Assembly (NCBI RefSeq): GCF_032062135.1
Contig: NC_092859.1
Location: 29,801,753 to 29,865,752, forward strand
From: Pyxicephalus adspersus
Taxonomy: Eukaryota; Chordata; Amphibia; Anura; Pyxicephalidae
Direction of reading: 5' to 3'
DNA length: 64,000 nt
Positions 51,708-62,301 of this stretch are shown piece by piece (position 1 is the first letter of the stretch; each line of letters begins with the position of its first letter). The notes beneath the pieces were generated by a model, which was given only the letters and a program-made list of their open reading frames with translations, did no database searches and had not been told where the DNA came from. The translations under genes were made by a program, and so were the position numbers.

Positions 51708-52089
51708 CTCTATCTCTGTGGTCCTTAACCTTTCTGACACCAGGGCCTGGTAACATAGCATAAAATTTTGCCTAGGCCCGCTATATGTACAGCTTGCACT
51801 AGTCTGCTATTCTCAGCAGCTCGGCCTCCTGTCAGCACACTAGCTGAGAATAGCAGAGTAGTGTAAGAGAGTCGGTGTGCTGTCAGGTGGCAGAGCTGCT
51901 GGGAATGGCAGAGAAGTGTAAGCCCTACATACATTGCTCTGCCATTCTCAGCAGCTACTGTGTAAGCAGTGTGAAGACAGTCACCCGCGCTCCTGCTGGT
52001 TACTCCTGCTGTCACACTGTCACTAGCTATAGAGCAGTGTAAGGACCGACACCAGTCTGTGGCTCGGGTTGGGGACCACTGTTCTATCT
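51708..52089. mobile_element. hAT-like element with near-intact 8-bp duplication and internal hairpins
   Basis: The element (51716-52081) starts CTGTGGTCCTTAACC and ends GGTTGGGGACCACTG, flanked by CTCTATCT and TTCTATCT (one mismatch). The interior has repeated, inverted stretches around GCTGAGAATAGCAG and CTGCCATTCTCAGCAGC. Confidence 0.75.
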
Positions 52090-53012
52090 GACTCAGCTTT
52101 CTCCAAAAAAAAAAAAACTAATGCAACCTAATAGGCTCTAGCCAACTTAATACAATAAAACAACACTGAAATTGCTTTTCTAACAAGAAGAAAAGCAGTT
52201 TCTGTGTCACCTGATAGATGCAGAGTATTTTGTGCTTTTTTTTATTTTGTACAGAGCCAGCTAGTGGATCAGTTATGTTACAAAGCATGAGGAAACATAA
52301 AGAAGGAAAAAGCTTCTCTTCCAGCCTAGGGGTCCCACTCAGGACCCTTTGGGTTCCCAACTGTCTGCTATTCTTTATGTCAAGATGTTGCTTTATTTGA
52401 TTCACTAACTTCCATATACATTGTTCTTGATAATCAGCAGCTGTGGACTATTCTCAGTCTTCTCTCTCTTGGTGATTCAGTTGCTGCACAACATTTCTCA
52501 GTCTCAAATTTTTTCTCCATCTCTACCTCATGTCTTTGGTGTTACCATTCATCTTAAAGGACACGCATATACAGACCTCAGGACAGTGAGGTAATACCCC
52601 AGGACCTTCAGTGTGGATAGTGTTGGGTTTATTAAGGTTTGTTTTGATCTCCAGCTCTTGACTTTGTGGTCTTTATCATACAGAGAAATGTATACAGCAG
52701 AAGTAATTTAACAACAAGTACATGAGAGTCCACACAGTACGAGGAGAGAGAAGATTCCAATCCTGTGATGGCTAAATAAAACAGCTTTTTATTGCTTACC
52801 AATACATGACTCTCCAGAAAGTCTGCTTGCCATTCAGGACAAAAGTAGTGTCCAAATATCAGTCTTGGGGGATCTGTGCATTCAGATTGCACAGATAAAT
52901 TGGTCCAGCAGTTTTTTTCTTACTGACAGACAAGGACAATTGGAAGAAAATTGAAATTCTGACACACAGAAACCCCATACCAAACAGATGAAGATGATGA
53001 TAGGCATAAGGC

Positions 53013-53166
53013 AGGGGTCTATTTATGAAAAAGTAAATCTGATATTCACTAAAAAATTCCCTGGTGGAGAATCAATTACCGCCGCTAAAACACATAGACC
53101 TGGATGATTCTCCATCAGGAAATGTTTCAGTGACTGTAAGATTCACTGTTTTATAAATAGACCCCA
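53013..53166. mobile_element. Family C palindromic MITE, copy 2
   Basis: The ends AGGGGTCTATTTATGAAAAA and CTGTTTTATAAATAGACCCC are inverted. The core is AATTCCCTGGTGGAGAATCA and its near complement GATTCTCCATCAGGAAAT. Confidence 0.7.
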
Positions 53167-54039
53167 AAGCATTATTGTTCACTTCAGAAGACGTTACATA
53201 AGACAATTACATAAGATTTAAAGTTCCCTATTTTGATATTTAGATATTTAGTACATTTGATACACAATAATCCCCAGCAAATGTTCCGATGAACAGTGAT
53301 ACCCCCCCTTCAGTAAATGCCACGGCCAGCGATACCTCAGTAAGTGCTATGGCCAGCAATATCCTTCTACAAGCACCAGGGCTAAGAATGGTAATCCTGA
53401 ACAATTACCCCCAGCAAGTGCAATGTGTGTTAAAATGGCCACTTGTAGCTTCACAAACTGATGAGACAACACAGGAGCACCATGAGGGGACAAGGTCAGA
53501 ATATTGTCATTCTACATGTACAGTTCTTTAATTTGCCTGAAAAATAAGCTGGTTAGTGAATGGATATAACAGTACCTACAGAGAACTGGAATATTAGTAA
53601 TAGGTACAGTAACCTGTTAAATAGAAGAACCCCCTAAAATGTATTATTCTTATAAGTAATATCTGGTTGAGGAAATTCCCTCATAATATTTTCAGAATAA
53701 AGAAATACAACCAAACAAAGAAACATATAACACAATCCTCACATTATTGGCTTTATACTGATTTCTCATTAAGAGTAACCTACAAAATTTGTGTAGAAAA
53801 CAGAATTTTTAAAATTATGTTTTACTTTTTGTTCTCAAAGCTCAGCTTCACCCTCAATTGTATTTAATTCAGGCATGGTTCAGGTTTATCAGCAAGTATC
53901 TTGTATATAAGATTTAACTATCGGATATCCCAGCTCTCCAGCAAGAACAAATACAGCATAAATCAAAAGTACTGCATCCGGTAAATACGTTTTGTGCAGT
54001 GTGCATAAGAATGTTCTCCTGTTTTTTTTCAAACTATAG

Positions 54040-54111
54040 TACGGCCCCCCGACAGTCTGAGGGACCGTGAACCGGCCCCCTGTTTAAAAAGTTTGAGGAC
54101 CCCTGGTCTAC
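54040..54111. mobile_element. hAT-like short remnant
   Basis: Contains GTACGGCCCCCCGACAGTCT, GAGGGACCGTGAACC and the end AAGTTTGAGGACCCCTGGT, a typical hAT terminus. The left end is not clear. Confidence 0.4.
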
Positions 54112-54509
54112 AACATCCAGCTGTACATATAAAAGGATATGATTTTGATGAAGGACAATTAAACTGTTACCAATCATGACAATTCAATATATAGTGAAGT
54201 CAGCAAGCATTCCCAGATTACTTTATTGAAGCTGTACTAGTACATGATAACTACAGGTATTGTAATACTTTGCTTTATACCACTGCAATAGAGTATAATT
54301 AATAAGAAATGTCATCATTACAGTATAACGCTATCCATTTTTTTATTTCCATTTAAATAGAAAAAAATATATCCTTGAATTTTCAACCTGTGGACACCAG
54401 GGTTACTTCAGCTTACTTCCAATTACAAAATTCTTACATGGGGAACACTGGTGTTCTAGCTTTCCCCCTAAAAAGTGAAAAAACTCCATCTCATTATTGC
54501 CAATCTTAC

Positions 54510-57500
54510 CTTCCCCAGAGACACTTTACTCCTACGTGCCTCATTCACCAGCTCAGCCATTTGAGACTTAAAAGCTTCCACGTCTATACACTGGTTAGCT
54601 CTAGCGTGGTACAGGATCAGTTCTGCCACTGTTTCTCCCTGCAAAAGCATACACAGGCCACAGATGTATTTTGGAAATATAACTCCAGTTTTACCTTCAT
54701 GCACACACCAAAAACATGAATTCCACATACAAAGCAATTAAAAAAACAAAACTTTAAAAAAAATTAAAAAAACAATTAAATGCATTCAACTTATGGGGGC
54801 AACAAAAAGTATTTTCACATAAAACTAACATGAAAATTTACTCAACCTGCAGGGCAAACCTTTGAGCCAATAGAGACTTTATGTGTTTGCACAGAGCTTT
54901 AGTCAATAGTCTGTGTGTGACCTCATCAGTATAATGGTATTTTATATATGTATTATATGTATGCATTGTCTAGGCTGGAGGCAGATAGGTGACCAAGCTC
55001 AATTGCTTAGCTGTGGTAATACATACTGAGAGCACCAACCCATATCTGCTGTCTGACAAGGCTTTTTGAATCACAAGGCTGGCTAAACACAGGAAGGATT
55101 ATGATGAGCAAATGATATAATTTACTGTTTGCCTGGGGTTTTATGACTATTCTTCTACTTTATGAAGTTTATGACAGTGCCCATTAACCCCAAATTAGAG
55201 GACGAACAATCACCCTCTAGTTAGACATATTTATAAATAAACAGGCTGATAGTCTGCAATTTATAAAAAAAAAATAAAAAACAAATAATGTATGCCTATG
55301 ACAAAACTCTTTTCTTTTATTTAGTTTCGGAGAGAAGGGTGAAGGGATGGAACTTTCTGTCATGGTTTCACTGCTGTCCCCACTGGGGAGATTTACTATC
55401 TCAATTTGTGCTGATGACCATTGTTACTGGTAAAAAAAATTAGGGGACAAAAATTTTACAGAAGGAAGACCTTTAATTGAGTCACTAACTGTCCAATAGG
55501 GAAATTTTCTTTCATTAGGATGTAACTGACTGCGAGGGGGATGGACAGCTTTATTATGGCCCTGTAGGAGGGCCAGAGACACAAAGTACCATTGAGGAAA
55601 TGAGATATACATGACCAGCATGTGATTAAACCAAATATCTTGTTTTGCTCAAATACTAAAATTTAAACATAAAAATATCACATATGATAAATAACCTTTC
55701 ACCCTCTCCCTCACCTGCCCCAGGACCACTGCAGTAAATACAGTAATAAAAATCAGCTAAATGTATTGGCCCTGATTTAATAAAGCTCTCCAAGGCTGCA
55801 GAGGATACACTTTCAGCAATGAAGCTGAGTGATCCAGTAAACCTGGAAAGGACCTCATCCAGGATTTAAAACATTTGGTAACAAATGACTTTGAAGAATC
55901 CATTCCAGGTTTGCTGGTTCACCCAGCTTCACTGATGAAAGTGTATCCTCTCCAGCCTTGGAGAGCTTTATCAGGGCCATTGCAATGCATTAAAACAAAA
56001 GTTAATGGTTAAATGAAGTCTTGCGCTAGGCATACACCATGCAATCTTCTCTCAATGCTACTTTGGATTTTATTACAATAATCATTACTGTCAATTTAAA
56101 TGGATTCTTGCGATCCACTTGAAGTATTCAAAGTATTGACACAAAAAAATGTTTTTGAATTCCATGCTATATTTAACCGATCACTATATAATATATAAGA
56201 GCAAAAAAAGTCTTGCCTATTCACAATCATAGTTATGGCCATTTTGATTGATTTGAGGAAAGCAGTGAAAATATCACATAGGGCTCTATTTTTAAAACAG
56301 GAAATCAGACATTCCCTCAAACATTCCCTTGTGAGAATATTCTGGGTCTATGTGTTTCAATGGCAGTAACTGTATCCCACCAGGAAATGTGTGAAGGAAT
56401 GTCAGATTCCCTGTTTTATAAATAGTGCCTATAGTGTATAGACACTCTTTACAGTCATTAAAACTCATGCTTCCTGCTGCTTGAGCTTTAAAAAACACGC
56501 ACTTACCATCTTAAGCAACATATCAACACCCATTGCTGCTATTCTTTGCTTAATCTGGTTAGACTCTGCTTCTTGTAGGTAGAGGGTTAAAGGTTCACCT
56601 TCCTGTAAGAATAGATAGTTGAGTAAAAGCTTAATGGTTACTGTCAAAAGAACTGTCTTAAAAAAGCTAGTTCTCTAAAAGCAATGGTAGTCTTCATTTA
56701 CAAGTTCTCAGTTTCAGTAGTTTGTCATATTACTGACCTCAAAGGTCTCCACCAAGATGTTCCTTGTGACAAAAGGTCGTAGTGGGATGGGAAACTTTAT
56801 AAAATCCATTTTTTCAAATTTTTGATGAAACATCTCCAGGTTTCTGGCTTCATATCTGAGATCTATCTGCAGAAAGAAGATGAAATATTGTTGCATTTAT
56901 GGACAGTTCTGATATTTATCAGCTACAACCTCCAGCCAAAAATCTTTTATTTTGTTTTAGATTTTGTTTTAGCGCAGGGAAATTTTGGAGCCCATAATTC
57001 TAATTTCTTTCTCTTAGGATTAAGAGTGGAAATGGTGGAGAATCCTCCCAAAAGAAATAAAGACAAAAACTTTAGAGCATAGTGGGGATATGTGTGGCAA
57101 TGTTTTATTCTCGATAGTGCCTTTCTGTTCTGGTGACAACCTCTTCTGCCATTTTTTGTAGATGTGGAAGAAAGGAAAAATCTTCCCAATATGATCAAAG
57201 AAAAAAAATACAAGTTTGACTTTTCTGTTGCAGAAGAATAGGGTTAGGTGTTCACATAACTGTCTGGGTGGAATGAATGGAAGTGTTATAAACTATGCTT
57301 GGAGATTGGCTTTGAGTGTAAGACTAAGTACACAGGTCAGATAATTGTCATCCGATAATCGCCACAGGGCTAGTATAGGACAATAATCTGGCGTGTGTAC
57401 AGCGCTTGTTCGACATCGTTCATGGATCAGTTCTGGCAGATCTAGGTACAATGAACGATCATAATACAAGTCAAGAGCAGAGAGCGCAGAGGGGTGCGTC

Positions 57501-58347
57501 CCCTCTCCATAGAGCAGAACGGCGAGTATGTACAGCATTCATTCAGTCTTTTGTCTTTAGAAAGGATCGTGAAAGAGATATCATCTTTTAGGTGTCCCTA
57601 AAGCTTTAGGATATTAATAAATACAACCCTGCTAACAGTTTAACTCACTTGCCGAGTCATGAGTTTCTCAAACTCCTCCACAATCTCGGTCAGGCTCAGC
57701 CACGGCTCCCTACTTGGAAACTTTAAAACGTGTCCATAGTTATCTCCAAAAGCTTTTTTCAGGCAAATCTCCGTGTAACCCCACGGATGGGGTGCCACCT
57801 TAACATGAAGTTTGGAAAATTTGGCACAGAACCTTTCAGAGAAAAGATCCCTTCGAGTGCTAGCCCACTGGCCAAGTTTAATACAAGCTGGTCCTGATGA
57901 CTCCGTGGCTTTCAGTAGAAGGTGAAGCCAAATGGTATGAAATCTGTCTGAGAGGAATGTCAATGGATACGTAAGTAACAGCGGCCCAAATTTTAGAAAA
58001 AGGACGCAGGAGCGTACAACCAATCGGACGAGGAAGAAGGTCTTTTTCAGGACGCTGTCTTTGGATTTCTGATGATCCCGTGAAGATGAAGTTGCCATGG
58101 CAGCCTCCGCCGATACTTCCCCCTGGTACAGTCTATGGCACTCTGTTGGCACATATTTGATGCCCAGACAAATCAATGAGATCTTCGATAAGCTTTTTAT
58201 CCTGCTGTGATTGAATATATTTCCCTGATACCCAGCTTTAATTTCCTTCCACCTGGATACCCTCCTGGGGCTCCTCACACACCATATCCTGCTGCAATAC
58301 AAGAAGCCAGTTCTTACATGCAAAGCCTGAGACATTGCAGAAGTCAC
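54510..58347 (-). CDS. ADCK2: ADCK2 (UbiB-family atypical kinase-like protein), kinase core missing, 3' end not found
   Basis: Four minus-strand exons are readable: 58347-57649, 56866-56738, 56602-56507 and 54638-54510. All are phase 0 with canonical splice sites, giving 351 codons. Exon 1 (233 aa) has a basic N-terminus suited to mitochondrial import, a hydrophobic stretch near residues 103-131 and the family KxGQ motif (GPACIKLGQWASTRR, K157-Q160). Exon 2 starts IDLRYEARNLEMF, exon 3 ends GVDMLLKM, and exon 4 reads ETVAELILYHARANQC. These match ADCK2 in order. Missing: the A-rich ATP-binding loop and VAVK lysine, since residue P215 jumps straight to W216; the exon with HADxHPGN and the metal-binding DxG; and the C-terminal exons. 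ADCK2 is a mitochondrial protein linked to coenzyme Q and lipid metabolism. It could be a pseudogene, a remodelled protein or an assembly artefact. Marked as CDS because all visible frames are open. Confidence 0.8.
55768..55978. mobile_element. Family B palindromic MITE, copy 5, in an ADCK2 intron
   Basis: The ends GGCCCTGATTTAATAAAGCT and AGCTTTATCAGGGCC are inverted. Inside are CTCCAAGGCTGCAGAGGATA and TATCCTCTCCAGCCTTGGAG, then CAGTAAACCTGGAAAGGACC and the AAACATTTGGTAACAAATG core. It lies where the catalytic exon of ADCK2 is expected. Confidence 0.75.
56279..56433. mobile_element. Family C palindromic MITE, copy 3, in an ADCK2 intron
   Basis: The ends TAGGGCTCTATTTTTAAAAC and CCTGTTTTATAAATAGTGCC are inverted around ACATTCCCTTGTGAGAATAT and ATCCCACCAGGAAATG. 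Confidence 0.7.
57318..57592. mobile_element. Family A-related MITE, reverse orientation, in ADCK2 intron 1
   Basis: Starts TAAGACTAAGTACACAGGTC and includes GGCGTGTGTACAGCGCTTGT, TCTCCATAGAGCAGAACGGC and GAAAGGATCGTGAAAGA, the reverse of the family A body. The right terminus is decayed. It lies only 57 bases from the ADCK2 exon 1 donor. Confidence 0.6.
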
Positions 58348-58700
58348 AAGCAGGGAGTGGAAGCTGTACGTGCTGCCTAGTCAGCCATCATTGTATGAAC
58401 CCAAATATCCCAAACAGAAGGCCCAATGCCAGACCAAGGCGACCTGCAATGGCCTTCTCTCTGCTCCCAAGAAGTCACGTGATGGCAACCCCCGCACCAA
58501 CATCAACACTGGCTGTATCCGAATGACAGCACGGCGGGCACGCCCCTTCAGTGACGACACATACTTGTATTAACTCTCACGTGACCACAAAACGCCAGAC
58601 TGGGAGGAGGCTGAGTCAGGTATCAAAAAAGGGCGGGAATGTCAGGTGACGGGAATCAGTGCAACAAATCGCGTCATGGAATATTGATATAGATACGTCG
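58348..58700 (-). promoter_or_regulatory. ADCK2: ADCK2 promoter region with two TCACGTGA E-boxes
   Basis: This stretch is richer in CG dinucleotides than its surroundings. Upstream of the ADCK2 start it contains TCACGTGA at 58475-58482 and at 58577-58584 (the second read on the minus strand as GTCACGTGAGA). These are palindromic E-boxes of the USF/MiT (CLEAR-like) type. No TATA box was seen. In mammals DENND2A starts head to head here, so a divergent promoter is possible. Confidence 0.45.
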
Positions 58701-58805
58701 TATTTATTATCTGACTGATAGAAACTGACATATAATCAAATACCAGTGTAAACATCCTTTATAGTGTATATTTTATGTAGTATTTTAGTCTAGCATTCAT
58801 TAAAA

Positions 58806-59275
58806 TTTTTGCCTCAGAAGAACCCTTGACACAGTGTTAGGTCCCAGAGAACCCCTGCTGAAATACATTCCCCTCAAATATAAATTCATTGGCACACAGT
58901 GGGAAAAATATTCCCTAATATTGGTGGGCAATGGCAAAAATACATCCCCTGCCCCACCCTAATAGTGCTACTCAGAATGCCCCTTAGAGTTCTGGCCAGA
59001 ATGCCCCTCAGACTGCTCATAATGCACCCCTGGCAATGCTGCTCAAAAATGCCCCCCTTTACAGTGCTGCTCAGAATGCCATCTTGCTAGACTGGTCAAA
59101 ATGCCCCCTGATAGTGGTGGTCATAATGTTCTAAAAAACGAAATTATCATTGGCTTTTTGCTGTTGGCCCTGTCAGATGGCACAGAATTGGCCCCAGAGG
59201 TATGCGGGCACCACCAAATAGGAGATTCACCAACCACAGTTTTTAGAAACCCTAAGCAACCCTTAGTCAAGTGTT
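58806..59275. mobile_element. hAT-like remnant containing a degenerate minisatellite
   Basis: Phrases such as AGAAGAACCCTTGACACAG and, at the far end, AAACCCTAAGCAACCCTTAG are typical of the same repeat type as 42385-42679. The inside (about 58962-59130) is a degenerate tandem array whose unit resembles AGTGCTGCTCAGAATGCCCC, five to seven copies of roughly 27-30 bases. Confidence 0.45.
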
Positions 59276-60064
59276 AAGTATCATTTGTTATTTTTTTAAC
59301 ATATTCTTCCCCATGTTTTGTCAGAGACATCATCTTTCTCCAGCATCCAGCACTAGCGGATCTCTTCAGAAGAACAGTCCCTCTGCTGTGCCCTATGTGC
59401 CCAGTCCCAAGCGGGCACCATGTTACTCAGGCTGGGCATACAGTACTCCAACACCAGAGGACCCCACTCCTTCCTCCTTCTTCCTAATTTAGGAAAAAAC
59501 AGCTCTTTTCATACACTTATCCATCAGGTGTGGAGGGGGGTCTGCTTTCTTTTAGGACTAAATGGTGCTGAATTAATGATGTATGTGGGCACCACGCTGT
59601 TCTGAAAAGATAGTATACCCCTTCACACCACTGCTGCTGGAGAAGGGTATCAAAAAAGGCGTTTTTTTCTTCAATTAAACAAAATGAAAGAAAGTAGGGT
59701 GGTGGATATGTTGGGGAATGAGCATATCATTAAAAAAAGAAGTGAGGGAAAATCCAATACTTTGAAGCTTTACAGAACAAGAGGTAAAGGAAAATCTTCA
59801 CACTTGGGATATGATGACTTTCCCTTCTCTTTGGAAGTTTTTCTCCAACTTTCTGATTCATCTCTAGAAAAAAAAGGAAAATCAATAATATGCATACATT
59901 AAAATATAAACTGACAGGCGCTTTAAACCCACAAAACAAAAATAAAAAGTTTCATACAATTTAAATATCACTAATATTGATGAATATTCTAAGTTATACA
60001 CTGTCCAAAAACCTTAAATGTATTTTTATTGCAGCCCTCCACTCCTTATAGGACATGGCTGCAT

Positions 60065-60235
60065 TATTATTATTAATAATAATAATAATAATATTCATAA
60101 TAAAGTATTTATATAGTGCCAACACATTAGGCAGCGCTGTACAATAAATAGGGGTTGCAAATGACAGACAGATACAGACAGGGACACAGGAGGAGGAGAG
60201 AACCCTGTCCAGAAGAGCTTACATTCTAGCAGGGT
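60065..60235. mobile_element. SINE-type 3' tail fragment
   Basis: An (ATT/AAT)n tract, then AAGTATTTATATAGTGCCAA, AGGCAGCGCTGTACAATAAA and CCAGAAGAGCTTACATTCTA. It matches the fragment at 13987-14115. Confidence 0.55.
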
Positions 60236-62285
60236 TTCATTGGGTTTCATTTTTTCATTTGTTTTCTGCAGATGTTTCACAATTCCTATCCATGGTTGTA
60301 GCCATGGCTGGCCTGTAAACACGTCTTCCTCCTTATCACTATTGCATGGTGGAGAAGGTACTGGAAGGCAGCAGAAGGAAGACAACATTGCTTTCAGGCT
60401 AACCCACAGGAAGTGACAAGGACACTAATTTTCTGGCAGAATCAACAGATAAATTCTGTACTTGCTGTAAAAGTTCCTAACCTGCAAAACCAAAACCAAC
60501 ACAACCACTACATCTATTTTTATAATAATAGCATTGCTCGAATATGCCTCTGTTTAGTTTAAGGGAGGCAAAGATTCAGCCCAAGCCGAACTTAGTTTAC
60601 CATGCTCAGTGTTTGGTTGGCAAAGTAAGCAACCTTTGGGAGCCTTGAAATGTACACAGCGGGCAGCTACTGCCATTCTTACACATTCTTACTAGTTCAC
60701 CCCCACTCCTATTGTTTTTAAATAACAAATTATGAGCCTACTTGCCCACAGTGGGCAGTGATTTATATTAAGGGATTAATTTTCAGACCAATTTTTTATT
60801 TGGTCCAAATCTAGACAACAACATCACCAGGCCATCTGGCACTGGACTGTTTGTTGAATTGTAATGCTTCCCTACTTCCTACTTTCCAACTTCAGCTTCC
60901 CTTAAGTACATTGTTGTTGAATTGGTAATAGATTGGGGTTGATGTGGTTTCACAAACAACAAGAAGAAATAATAACAATTTTGCAATTCCTGCAGCTGAA
61001 GTGCCAGTGCTACTAAGAATGGCCACTAGAGGACAGTAGAGTAGTCTGTAAGTAAGGATGGTTGGCTCCAGGTTGGCCAGGTTGGCCTGCAGGGATGAGG
61101 AATGATGGGTTGGCTGTTTCTGTCAGACTGGATTTCTTCAAAAAGTGCACAGATATTTTTCTCATGGTGGAATGTTATGACAGACAATATGGAGTGGTCC
61201 CACTGCAGAGTAAGCTCAGTTCTGTTTGTACTGGGCACTTTGTATGTTGTGTGAGCTGTGTTCAGCAGAAAGATGAATACAGCTCCCACTGCAAACCTCC
61301 AAGAAAAAGTTGGCCTGATTTTTATGTTGATGCATTAATTGCATGGAAACAAGCAAATCATATAGTACTAAGTCTAACTGCTGCGCTATGCCCATAGATA
61401 AGCTCTTATTTGTAGCAAGAGTACCATGAGAAGTAGCGTACTGTGCATGCAAATTTCTTTGTAGAAGTGTGCAGTTGTTCACACACCATCACACAAAAGT
61501 CCAATACGTATTCCGATAATACGTTTTTTGTACATATGCTGCCTTCTTACTATGACAGTAGAACTTTTTTGACATCCTGTTGAGCTGGCGCATCACTTTC
61601 ATTGCTAAGTGATTGGAAAATTATTAGTTGTTTTTTTTTTTAATTACTTTAATTTATGTTTCAGAAAAGGATTAGTACTATAAGTAAAGCAACATTTTCT
61701 TGAAGTTCAACTCACATATATAATTATAATAATAATACCAATAATAAAATAATTATTATAGATCACAATTCGTACAGCCGTATTGATTGATTTTATGGAT
61801 CTTTTTTATTTATAAACTGACAGATTGTATTTTCAATCAATATTTTCAGTCAATTATAAAATATGGTAGAGTACTGTGCTTTGTTCGATATTTTAATTAA
61901 TATTAGTTTTATTTTGTGATGGATTTTACCTAAATGTCACTTCAGTCCTAAGAGAAATCTTTTTTTGTATTCAGAATTATACAATTATTGTTTGGTTCAG
62001 TTTTGTTAGATCTAAATACTTGGCAATTAAATACTTCTGCAACCCAAGCCAACCACAATCAACCCAGCAGTGGTTTCTAAGCATGGGGATAGGTCACTAC
62101 TCTGTGGATAAAAGTCTTTGGGATGAACGTGAGCGTGTCAAGGACACAAGTCAACATAATAAATGATAGTTGTTTTTTTAAAATAATTTCTGTATTTATT
62201 TTAGTAAGGCACCTGAAAAATCACCATAATTTAAATAATTGGATTTCAAAGTATGAACAAGGGATGTGGTGCCATGATAATTAGT

Positions 62286-62301
62286 CCCCCCCCCCCCCCC
62301 C
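62286..62301. repeat. Poly(C) run
   Basis: Sixteen consecutive Cs in otherwise AT-rich DNA. Confidence 0.8.

Larger units (their letters stand above)
52090..54500. other. Stretch between the hAT-like element and the ADCK2 exons
   Basis: No coding sequence recognised on either strand. In particular I looked on the minus strand for the expected last exons of ADCK2 and did not find them. It contains a family C copy at 53013-53166 and an hAT-like end at about 54040-54111. Confidence 0.5.

Noticed and set aside
59310..59492. Open frame after a TTTTGTCAG acceptor-like site (RHHLSPASSTSGSLQ, proline/serine-rich), as a possible DENND2A exon
   Set aside because: It matches no domain I recognise, has a stop before any donor, and lies just past an hAT-like remnant. 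Synteny alone is not enough.
59684..59902. Open frame starting MKESRVVDMLGNEHIIKKR
   Set aside because: Short, no recognisable family, no convincing splice context, and an overlapping frame on the other strand. Treated as chance.
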